A DNA stretch of 39,823 nucleotides from Bacteroides sp. (GTDB lineage Bacteria; Bacteroidota; Bacteroidia; Bacteroidales; Muribaculaceae): contig JAAVDX010000016.1 of assembly GCA_014801585.1 (NCBI GenBank), forward strand, positions 67,314 to 107,136. The letters run 5' to 3'. Numbering within the stretch: the first letter of the stretch is position 1; each line of letters begins with the position of its first letter. Of the stretch, positions 33,718 through 39,823 are shown piece after piece. The notes under the pieces were generated by a model that was not told the origin of the DNA, made no database searches, and saw only the letters and a list, made by a program, of their open reading frames with translations. The position numbers were made by a program, and so were the translations under genes.

Positions 33718-34119
33718 TTAGTATTTTATAGAGTCTGAATATGCAGCCGGACATTCTCCATATTGATTCGGGAAAGGCTGACTCGGCTGAAGAAGCAGCA
33801 CAAGCATCCAGATGCCGCCTATAAGAGGAACGAGGGAGATAAAATACCATGCACCGCTTCTGCCCGTGTCATGCAGACGACGCCATGTAAGAGCCAACGA
33901 CGGCACAATATTGACGAGACAGAAGAGTCCCAGAATCAATGTCCAGAATATCGGCGGCTCGGTCTGTTGCATGATAGATGACACCATAAATGAATAGGGA
34001 ATCATGTAGATTATGAAAAGGTAAAGAGCAACCCACCAGTATTCCGCACGCGTCGCACGACCTGTAAAGACCGCATAATTTGAATAGAACTTCTTTATAG
34101 CTTCAGTGAAACCTATCAT
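33718..34119 (-). CDS. DUF805 inner-membrane protein
   Basis: The 133-residue protein shows the DUF805 signatures FTGRATRAEYWW near the start and WRRLHDTGRSGAWYF near residue 80, with three to four membrane helices. The family is widespread and its function unknown. It is transcribed away from glnS; a candidate -7 element (TAACTTTG on the minus strand) lies at 34248-34255. Confidence 0.9.
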   Translation of the reverse strand: MIGFTEAIKKFYSNYAVFTGRATRAEYWWVALYLFIIYMIPYSFMVSSIMQQTEPPIFWTLILGLFCLVNIVPSLALTWRRLHDTGRSGAWYFISLVPLIGGIWMLVLLLQPSQPFPNQYGECPAAYSDSIKY

Positions 34120-34247
34120 AAGGGCTAATTTAAGAGGTTAATCTATAGAAGCAGCTTTTGCCACTCTTTTCTTTTTTGAGAAAATATATCGCCCCGGAAT
34201 CTCTGATTTCTTTAACAATTCCAAGGAGAATTACATCTTCTCATCCG

Positions 34248-34255
34248 CAAAGTTA
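34248..34255 (-). promoter_or_regulatory. Candidate -7 element for the DUF805 gene
   Basis: On the minus strand this reads TAACTTTG, an exact TAnnTTTG match about 130 bp before the ATG. A TTTG at the right -33 distance is not clear. Confidence 0.4.
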
Positions 34256-34309
34256 ATAAATATTTTCAATCTTTACACATTTTCACCAATTTTTTTGCGA
34301 TTTTTTTTG

Positions 34310-34317
34310 TACTTTTG
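34310..34317 (+). promoter_or_regulatory. Candidate -7 element for glnS, with a long leader
   Basis: TACTTTTG matches TAnnTTTG. The transcript would have a leader of about 170 nt before ATG 34494. A TTCCAC/GTGGAA hairpin occurs in the leader at about 34453-34466. Confidence 0.5.
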
Positions 34318-34493
34318 TGCTTTCAAACATTTAAGGGGATTTAGTTTCCTCGGTTTCTTTGATGATTGGCATGCTTACAACCTTTACCTATCTCAATATT
34401 ATATAAGGTTTTATCTCCCCTGCAATCACCATAAGGCACTATAGAAAACTTCTTCCACTTGTGGAACATCACTTTTCTCATCACATATATTTT

Positions 34494-36197
34494 ATGACTG
34501 AAGTAAGAGAAGAAGAGATCATCGACAACGAAAACGGTCTCAATTTTATCGAACAAGAAATCAAGCAGGATCTTGCCGAGGGCAAGAATGGCGGTCGACT
34601 CAACACACGTTTCCCGCCTGAACCCAACGGCTATCTCCATATCGGCCATGCCAAGGCTTTCATCATGGATTTCGGAGCCGCGGAGAAATTTGGCGGCACG
34701 TGTAATCTGCGCTTCGATGACACCAACCCTCAGAAAGAGGACACTGAGTATGTTGAGGCTATCAAGCGTGATATCCATTGGCTCGGCTACGACTGGGAAG
34801 ATCGCCTTTATTATGCAAGTGATTATTTCCAGCAACTCTTTGATCTCGCGGTGCGCATGATTAAGGAAGGTAAGGCTTATGTAGATGAGCAATCGTCGGA
34901 AGAGATTGCCGCCCAGAAGGGCACTCCGACTGTCCCCGGCACTGAATCACCCTATCGCAATCGTCCGGTTGAGGAGAATCTCGATCTTTTCTTACGGATG
35001 AATAAGGGGGAATTTCCGGAGGGTTCGATGGTGCTTCGCGCCAAGATTGACATGGCAAGCGACAACATGCACTTCCGAGATCCCATCATGTATCGCATCA
35101 TCTTCACCCCTCACTGGCGCACCGGCGAACAGTGGAAGGTCTACCCCATGTATGACTTTGCCCACGGCCAGAGCGACTACTTTGAAGGCGTAACCCATTC
35201 GATATGTACTCTTGAATTCGTACCTCATCGCCCTCTTTACGAGTACTTCGTAAAGGAACTTGCCGATGAAACCTACTGCCCGCGTCAGATCGAATTCAAC
35301 CGTCTCAACCTTACTTACACCGTGATGAGCAAGCGTAAATTGCTTCAGCTCGTGAAGGAAGGTCTCGTACGCGGTTGGGACGATCCCAGAATGCCGACTC
35401 TCTGCGGTCTGCGACGTCGCGGTTACACTCCGGAGTCAATCAAGAACTTCGTCAACAAAATCGGCTATACCCGCTATGAGGCTCTTAACCACATAGAACT
35501 TCTTGAGCATTGCATCCGAGAAGATCTGAATCAGAATGCGACTCGAGTGAGCGCCGTTAAGAATCCCGTAAAATTGATTCTCACTAACTTCCCGGAAGAC
35601 GTCACCGAAGAGATGTACATGGATAATAATCCCGAGCGTCCGGAAGAAGGTCAGCACGCAATGCCATTCACACGCGAACTCTGGATCGAGCGCGAGGATT
35701 TCATGGAGAATCCTCCGAAGAAATTCTTCCGCCTCTCCCCCGATAAGGAGGTACGCCTTAAAGGAGCCTACATAATCAAATGTACAGGTCTTAAGAAAAA
35801 CGACGAGGGTGAGATCGAGGAGATCTATGCCACCTATGATCCCGACACACTAAGCGGACGTCCCGGCGCTGACCGTAAGGTAAAGGGTACGCTCCACTGG
35901 GTAAGCGTGCCGACAGCCGTAAAATGTGAAGTGCGCGACTACGATCGACTTTTCGCAGTAGAGAACCCTTCGGCCGAAGAGGGCGATTTCCGCGATCTGC
36001 TTAATCCCGAATCGGAAAAAGTATTGACCAACGTAATGATTGAGCCCTGGCTTGCCGAGCGCGCAAAAGCAGGCGACCACTATCAGTTCCAGCGTCTGGG
36101 TTACTACACTGTTGATCCCGACACGACTCCCGATCATATCGTATTCAACGAGACAATCGGCCTGAAAGATACCTGGGCAAAACTCCAGAAGAAATAA
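34494..36197 (+). CDS. glnS: Glutaminyl-tRNA synthetase
   Basis: From ATG at 34494 (MTEVREEEI) the enzyme is 567 residues and charges tRNA-Gln. Class I motifs are PNGYLHIGHAKAF near residue 42 (HIGH) and VMSKRKL near 277 (KMSKS type). The GlnRS family is further shown by LRFDDTNPQKE and by the two C-terminal beta-barrels (about 345-560) that bind the anticodon. The 34461 GTG extension lies in a leader hairpin and lacks conserved residues. A terminator-like inverted repeat follows the stop by 32 bp. Confidence 0.95.
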   Translation: MTEVREEEIIDNENGLNFIEQEIKQDLAEGKNGGRLNTRFPPEPNGYLHIGHAKAFIMDFGAAEKFGGTCNLRFDDTNPQKEDTEYVEAIKRDIHWLGYDWEDRLYYASDYFQQLFDLAVRMIKEGKAYVDEQSSEEIAAQKGTPTVPGTESPYRNRPVEENLDLFLRMNKGEFPEGSMVLRAKIDMASDNMHFRDPIMYRIIFTPHWRTGEQWKVYPMYDFAHGQSDYFEGVTHSICTLEFVPHRPLYEYFVKELADETYCPRQIEFNRLNLTYTVMSKRKLLQLVKEGLVRGWDDPRMPTLCGLRRRGYTPESIKNFVNKIGYTRYEALNHIELLEHCIREDLNQNATRVSAVKNPVKLILTNFPEDVTEEMYMDNNPERPEEGQHAMPFTRELWIEREDFMENPPKKFFRLSPDKEVRLKGAYIIKCTGLKKNDEGEIEEIYATYDPDTLSGRPGADRKVKGTLHWVSVPTAVKCEVRDYDRLFAVENPSAEEGDFRDLLNPESEKVLTNVMIEPWLAERAKAGDHYQFQRLGYYTVDPDTTPDHIVFNETIGLKDTWAKLQKK

Positions 36198-36228
36198 TCG
36201 TTTTATACATCCTTTTAAGTTAAATTTA

Positions 36229-36263
36229 GTTAAATCCAATCAATATATTTGGTTGGATTTAAC
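36229..36263 (+). terminator. Inverted repeat after glnS overlapping the tmRNA promoter
   Basis: GTTAAATCCAA (36229-36239) and TTGGATTTAAC (36253-36263) are perfectly complementary and followed by TTTTACATT. The loop contains the -33 TTTG of the ssrA promoter, so one sequence serves both roles. Confidence 0.6.
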
Positions 36264-36279
36264 TTTTACATTACCTTTG
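36248..36279 (+). promoter_or_regulatory. Promoter of the tmRNA gene
   Basis: TTTG (36248-36251), 20 bp, TACCTTTG (36272-36279): a full Bacteroidota consensus. The precursor would carry about 100 nt of 5' extension before the mature tmRNA. Confidence 0.8.
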
Positions 36280-36387
36280 CAAAACGTATCGCCCGATTGC
36301 GGCGTCAATAGCAATTAATTACCATACTGTTAAGACACCTTCTATAAGATGTATCAAGCGTCTTATATCTGTTAGAAGGCAAAAAAC

Positions 36388-36791
36388 GGGGGTGACTGGC
36401 TTTGACAGCATGTAGAAGCGGTAGGTAAGCATGCAGAGTTTTGGTGTTGAAACTCTATAATCGCAACAGCATCGACCTATAATTGGCGAAAATAACAATT
36501 ACGCTCTCGCTGCGTAAGCTGAAGTACAGTAGGCTTCCTTAATTCGCCGCCAAAGGATGTGGCGAACGAGACATCAGCCCATTGCCCCGTTCCGAGACGT
36601 TTGGATCAGCTGGTGCTAAGAAATTCGGAAATAGGATGACGAGAGCCTCGATCGACATCCGAAATTCAGAGGATAAGGTTATGGTTGGTAGTCGTGAGCC
36701 TGCCATAACTCGAAAACCAAGTCAATGACTAAGCATGTAGAAAGCCCATTGGTTCCATGTTTGGACGAGGGTTCAAACCCCTCCACCTCCA
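36388..36791 (+). ncRNA. ssrA: tmRNA, tag (A)GENNYALAA
   Basis: This is transfer-messenger RNA, which frees stalled ribosomes and tags the unfinished protein. The 5' end GGGGGTG (36388-36394) pairs with CACCTCC (36784-36790) to make the acceptor stem, with one G-U pair; 36791 is the discriminator A and CCA is not encoded. The GACTGGCTTTGACA block and the GGTTCAAACCCC T-arm are standard. The tag reading frame is 36485-36517, GGC to TAA, giving GENNYALAA after the Ala carried by the RNA itself; this is the tag type of Bacteroidales. It is a one-piece tmRNA with a downstream terminator. Confidence 0.97.
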
Positions 36792-36827
36792 CTATGTACT
36801 ACCGAACTTCTTCGGACTAAAGAAGAC

Positions 36828-36863
36828 AAACCTCGGACTATCAAGTAGTTCCGAGGTTTTTTT
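36828..36863 (+). terminator. Intrinsic terminator after tmRNA
   Basis: AAACCTCGGA (36828-36837) pairs with TCCGAGGTTT (36850-36859) and the T-run continues to 36863. Confidence 0.9.
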
Positions 36864-36930
36864 GTATCTAATCCTTTCGTTTCAGGGTCGAAATAAGACC
36901 AAAAAAAAAGACAACTCCAGACCGAGTTTG

Positions 36931-36984
36931 GGCACTAACCAGGCACTAAGATTTTGAAAATCGTTTTAGTGCCTAAATAGTGCC
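36931..36984. promoter_or_regulatory. Four phased repeats, candidate integrase arm-binding sites near the element end
   Basis: GGCACTAA occurs at 36931-36938 and 36942-36949. Inverted TTAGTGCC occurs at 36966-36973, with ATAGTGCC at 36977-36984. Each pair is spaced 11 bp, one helical turn. They lie between the tmRNA terminator and the integrase gene, where attL arm sites would be. Confidence 0.5.
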
Positions 36985-37038
36985 TAAAAGTGATATAAAA
37001 TTCTAATGCTCAATAATATATACAGACGTAACTCGGAC

Positions 37039-37112
37039 AAAAGTCGGAAAATATACGACTTTTTTAAGGGTGGTAATATATGGAAATTTTTTGATTCCGG
37101 ACACGATGTCCG
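37039..37112. repeat. Two short inverted repeats upstream of the integrase gene
   Basis: AAAAGTCG (37039-37046) and CGACTTTT (37056-37063) with T's to 37065 resemble an intrinsic terminator. CGGACA (37098-37103), CGA, TGTCCG (37107-37112) is a second hairpin. The rest of the 36985-37310 gap shows no gene; no good promoter was found for the integrase. Confidence 0.4.
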
Positions 37113-37310
37113 ATAAGGCTACAGTAACGGGTCATTTCCAATATATTATGCTTGTCTGAAATTAGTCCTTAAATACTAAATGAGTGCTATGTCCTTGATA
37201 TGACTTTACTTGTCTCGAATGTGTCCAATCCATCAGTATGTTAAACTCGTTATCATGGCATCCACCGCTAACCATGCGGAATATGATGACACTAAATCCA
37301 AACGTAAAAG

Positions 37311-38528
37311 ATGAAAAAGAGCACATTCAAAGTTCTGTTCTTAATTCGTCGAAACCAAGTGAATAAAGAGGGCAAATGTGCCATTATGATAAAAGTCACT
37401 GTTGACGGCGAATATGAGCGGATAAACTCCACCCTTACAATTGAGCCGGAGTTATGGGATTCGTCAGCTTCAAAAGCTATTGGACGTTCCTCTAAAATAG
37501 CTGAGTTCAACAAGAGAATTGAGGATATGCGTCATGTCCTAAAAGAACATTACTATGATCTTCTGAACAGACATGGCTATGTTACAGCCGAGATGGTAAA
37601 AAATGCTTATACCGGCGTAACTGCAAAGGAAGAATCGTTAGTAACTCTGTATCTACAGCATCTTGAAGATACCAAGAAGCTGGTCGGATTAAGCAAGGCT
37701 GATCCCACCTACAAGAAATACGAGCGAATGTACCGCCGTGTCGTAGAGTTTATGAAAAAGAAGTATAACATCACTGACATACCTCTACGAGAAATCAAAC
37801 CGACATTCATAACGGATCTGGAATTTTTCCTCCGTACTGAATACAAGTACAGCCAGAACACTGTATATAAGTGCATGAAGTTTTTCAAGCAGGTAATCAA
37901 TAAAGGTATCCGTGCTGGCCTTATATTCGTAGATCCGTTCAACGGATACAGAATTGCCGTTGAAAGAGTTGACAGAGGTTTTCTGTCGGAAGATGAGTTG
38001 GCAAAAATGATGGATAAGGAGTTTGCTTCAAAAAGACTGGAGCAAGTAAGAGACATCTTTATCTTTGCCTGCTTCACAGGTCTGGCTTATATAGATCTTG
38101 CACATCTTCGGGTCGATAATATCCAAAAGATGTTCGACGGTCGTCTGTGGATTGTTACACATCGACAGAAAACTAACACCAAAGTCACCGTACCACTTCT
38201 CCCCCCTGCCCTGAAAATTCTAAAGAAGTACGAGGGGCAGTTCCTTGACGGACAGCTTCTGCCGATCATTACCAATCAGAAGATGAACTGCTACCTGAAA
38301 GAGATTGCGGACATCTGTGGTATCAATAAGAACATAACCTTTCACCTCGCCCGGCATACCTTCGCCACGACGATGACGCTCGGAAAAGGTGTTCCCATTG
38401 AGTCTGTCAGCAAGATGCTCGGGCATACGAATATCCAGACCACTCAAATCTACGCTCGTATAACCAACGAGAAAATAAGCCACGACATGGAAAATCTCGC
38501 AAAAAATCTTGGCAACCTTGATTTTTAG
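37311..38528 (+). CDS. Tyrosine recombinase (integrase) of a Bacteroidales mobile element
   Basis: The 405-residue protein has an N-terminal arm-binding domain (VLFLIRRNQVNKEGKCAIM), a core-binding SAM-like domain (about 105-205) and a catalytic domain. Catalytic residues seen are K287 (RQKTNTK), H345-x2-R348 (FHLARHTFA), H372 and nucleophile Y381 (LGHTNIQTTQIYAR). The first catalytic Arg is replaced: the block reads FTGLAYID. CTnDOT-type integrases are known to vary at this spot. It starts 520 bp after the tmRNA 3' end and points away from it, as for an element inserted beside ssrA. Confidence 0.95.
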   Translation: MKKSTFKVLFLIRRNQVNKEGKCAIMIKVTVDGEYERINSTLTIEPELWDSSASKAIGRSSKIAEFNKRIEDMRHVLKEHYYDLLNRHGYVTAEMVKNAYTGVTAKEESLVTLYLQHLEDTKKLVGLSKADPTYKKYERMYRRVVEFMKKKYNITDIPLREIKPTFITDLEFFLRTEYKYSQNTVYKCMKFFKQVINKGIRAGLIFVDPFNGYRIAVERVDRGFLSEDELAKMMDKEFASKRLEQVRDIFIFACFTGLAYIDLAHLRVDNIQKMFDGRLWIVTHRQKTNTKVTVPLLPPALKILKKYEGQFLDGQLLPIITNQKMNCYLKEIADICGINKNITFHLARHTFATTMTLGKGVPIESVSKMLGHTNIQTTQIYARITNEKISHDMENLAKNLGNLDF

Positions 38529-38553
38529 TTGATATATAGCTAACACACTGATT

Positions 38554-38590
38554 AAGCGTCGGCTACATATCAATAGCCGGCGCTTTGTCT
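38554..38590 (+). terminator. Stem-loop after the integrase gene, probable terminator
   Basis: AAGCGTCGGCTA (38554-38565) pairs with TAGCCGGCGCTT (38574-38585), with one G-T pair, followed by TGTCTTTATTTTT. Confidence 0.7.
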
Positions 38591-38706
38591 TTATTTTTCA
38601 TTCTTAATGAATGTTAAAATTTCAGGGTAGTTCCTGAGGAAGTTCCTAAGTAGGGTTAGTCGAAATCCCGAACTTTGCCGGCGTAACACTAAATCCGAAG
38701 AATAAA

Positions 38707-39075
38707 ATGGAACAACAAATTACACTCGAAACACTGCACCAGAGGATGGACTCACTCCAAGAACTCCTCATGAACGTGCTTGACCTTCTTTCAAAGGAAA
38801 AGAAGAAACAGTTAAAGGAGAAGGAGGAAAAAGACGATATGATGTCGATGCCTCCTATCAGCAACTACGATGCAGCCAGTCTGCTCCACATGTCCACCCG
38901 CCAGCTTCAGAGGGTGCGAAGAAAATACAAGCTGATATGGGAAGAACGAGGAAGGGAGGTTTACTATCACCTTACTCCGATAATCAAGGCAATCCGCGCC
39001 TTCAACCTTCACTGGAACCAGAGTGTGCTTGAAAAACTTATGTCGAATTATAAAAAACTCCCTGAAATAAGATGA
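38707..39075 (+). CDS. Helix-turn-helix protein of the mobile element (excisionase-like)
   Basis: The 122-residue protein has an N-terminal coiled-coil-like, Lys/Glu-rich part (about 8-50) and then a MerR/HTH_17-type domain (ISNYDAASLLHMSTRQLQRVRRKYKL), ending in a basic tail. Pairs of such proteins follow the integrase in Bacteroidales conjugative elements, where they act as excisionases or regulators. Its stop overlaps the next gene's start as ATGA, so the two are coupled. Confidence 0.8.
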   Translation: MEQQITLETLHQRMDSLQELLMNVLDLLSKEKKKQLKEKEEKDDMMSMPPISNYDAASLLHMSTRQLQRVRRKYKLIWEERGREVYYHLTPIIKAIRAFNLHWNQSVLEKLMSNYKKLPEIR

Positions 39076-39380
39076 ACTCGGTAGAATTTCGCCAGCTGTG
39101 CCAGATGATAAAGGCACTTGAAGTCTCGCTCAACGGAAAAATAGACGGATTCTCCCGTCAATTCATGGGAGCATTGAAAGGCATCGGTATTCTCGACCCC
39201 GACAAGGACACCATGACGACCGCACAGGTTTGTGCCCAGTACGGTATCTCCGCCCGTCAGCTTTACAAGTACCGTGAGAACGGAGATATACCCTACATCA
39301 AATCCGGGTCGTCGAGAAACGCGAAGATCATGTACCGCATCGCGGACATAGTAGAGTTTTTCTCTGTACGCAACGGCTGA
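39072..39380 (+). CDS. Second helix-turn-helix, excisionase-like protein
   Basis: The 102-residue protein has an N-terminal helical part (VEFRQLCQMIKALEVSLNGKI) and a C-terminal HTH_17 domain (MTTAQVCAQYGISARQLYKYRENGDIPYIK). It is related in layout to the previous gene and overlaps it by 4 bp (ATGA). Together they probably bind element DNA during excision or control the downstream genes. This is a family-based inference; neither is proven to be an excisionase. Confidence 0.8.
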   Translation: MNSVEFRQLCQMIKALEVSLNGKIDGFSRQFMGALKGIGILDPDKDTMTTAQVCAQYGISARQLYKYRENGDIPYIKSGSSRNAKIMYRIADIVEFFSVRNG

Positions 39381-39465
39381 ACAAGACACACACTACACTA
39401 TCACACACAATAATTATCGTGTCGGCAACGGCACAAGTATTTAACCCTTAACACCTTTTTAATTT

Positions 39466-39823
39466 ATGGCACAAGACCTGAATCAAGAAGAAGTGCTTAT
39501 CTCCCGTAACAACGAAACGGGCAAGGTAGGCGCAGTGACCGGACTCAACAAGGACGGTACACCCAAGATGACCGATGTAAAATCGGCTAAACTCTCTGAC
39601 CTCGTGAAATTCTCCAAAGGTCAGAACCCGATGGAGGCTTTCCTCTCAAACTTTCTCCGCCAGTGCAAGAACCCCTCCACATTTGGATTCTTCAAAGTCC
39701 CGGCAGACCGCTTCGACAGCGTGGGACGTGCAATGGCGGAATTTATGCAGGAACCGGAAAAGAACGCCGAGATTCTGAAAGATTTCAAAGTTGACGTTCC
39801 CCAACAGGCACAGAAGCAGGAGG
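39466..39823 (+). CDS. DUF4099/DUF3945-like protein of the mobile element (cut by window edge)
   Basis: The frame begins ATG at 39466 (MAQDLNQEEVLIS) and is open to the last base, 119 codons. The opening, with NNETGKVGAVTGLNKDG and FLRQCKNPSTFGFFKVPADRF, resembles the large Bacteroidales proteins annotated with DUF4099 and DUF3945 that lie between the excisionase-like genes and the topoisomerase in CTnDOT-like elements. Its function is unknown. It starts 85 bp after the second helix-turn-helix gene. Confidence 0.7.
   Translation, partial: MAQDLNQEEVLISRNNETGKVGAVTGLNKDGTPKMTDVKSAKLSDLVKFSKGQNPMEAFLSNFLRQCKNPSTFGFFKVPADRFDSVGRAMAEFMQEPEKNAEILKDFKVDVPQQAQKQE

Noticed and set aside
36757..36957. 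66-codon frame starting in the tmRNA 3' end
   Set aside because: It overlaps the tmRNA T-arm and its terminator, so it is not a credible gene.

Overview
The window reads as a chromosomal segment of a gut-type Bacteroidota, order Bacteroidales. Muribaculaceae is my best guess but is not proven. The evidence is the recurrent Bacteroidota promoter pattern (TTTG, about 20 bp, TAnnTTTG), the tmRNA tag GENNYALAA, a CTnDOT-like tyrosine recombinase, a DPE2-type amylomaltase, a B12-dependent ribonucleotide reductase and secreted proteins with Bacteroidota-style C-termini.

Layout. Positions 1-2500 are AT-rich and carry small exported proteins on the minus strand: a partial secreted protein, an 83-codon ORF, a degenerate two-lobed aspartyl-protease-like protein and a miniature TonB-plug-like protein. 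From 2569 to 6830 lie hemW, a long RelA/SpoT homologue with an intact hydrolase but degenerate synthetase domain, and a regulator joining a YtfE/RIC di-iron module to a LuxR helix-turn-helix. From 14510 down to 6971 runs one minus-strand pyrimidine operon, leader-pyrC-pyrK-pyrD-pyrF-pyrE-pyrB-SDR. It makes UMP from carbamoyl phosphate and aspartate; carAB are not in the window. Its leader has a strong promoter, a 107-codon ORF, a U-tract and an intrinsic terminator inside that ORF, which is the layout of the E. coli pyrL-pyrBI attenuator. PyrB ends in a zinc module whose cysteine spacing equals that of the E. coli regulatory chain PyrI, without PyrI's nucleotide-binding part.

From 14547 to 20636 come a SpoU methyltransferase, a 700-nt gene-free stretch that looks like structured RNA (a candidate small RNA plus a structured leader), a GH24-like exported protein, a Fur-family regulator, DUF1015, an EamA transporter and an AraC regulator. 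From 20767 to 27128 are a nitroreductase, class II ribonucleotide reductase and a CBM20-GH77 glucanotransferase. From 27275 to 34119 are an outer-membrane protein, a His/Lys/Pro-rich lipoprotein, a three-gene FecCD-type ABC importer whose start codon lies only 4 nt past its -7 element, a large secreted Ig-like protein and a DUF805 membrane protein.

From 34494 are glnS and ssrA (tmRNA). Immediately after the tmRNA terminator begins an integrative element: paired inverted 8-bp repeats phased at 11 bp, a tyrosine recombinase, two small helix-turn-helix proteins that overlap by ATGA, and the start of a DUF4099/DUF3945-like protein cut by the right edge. The other end of this element is outside the window.
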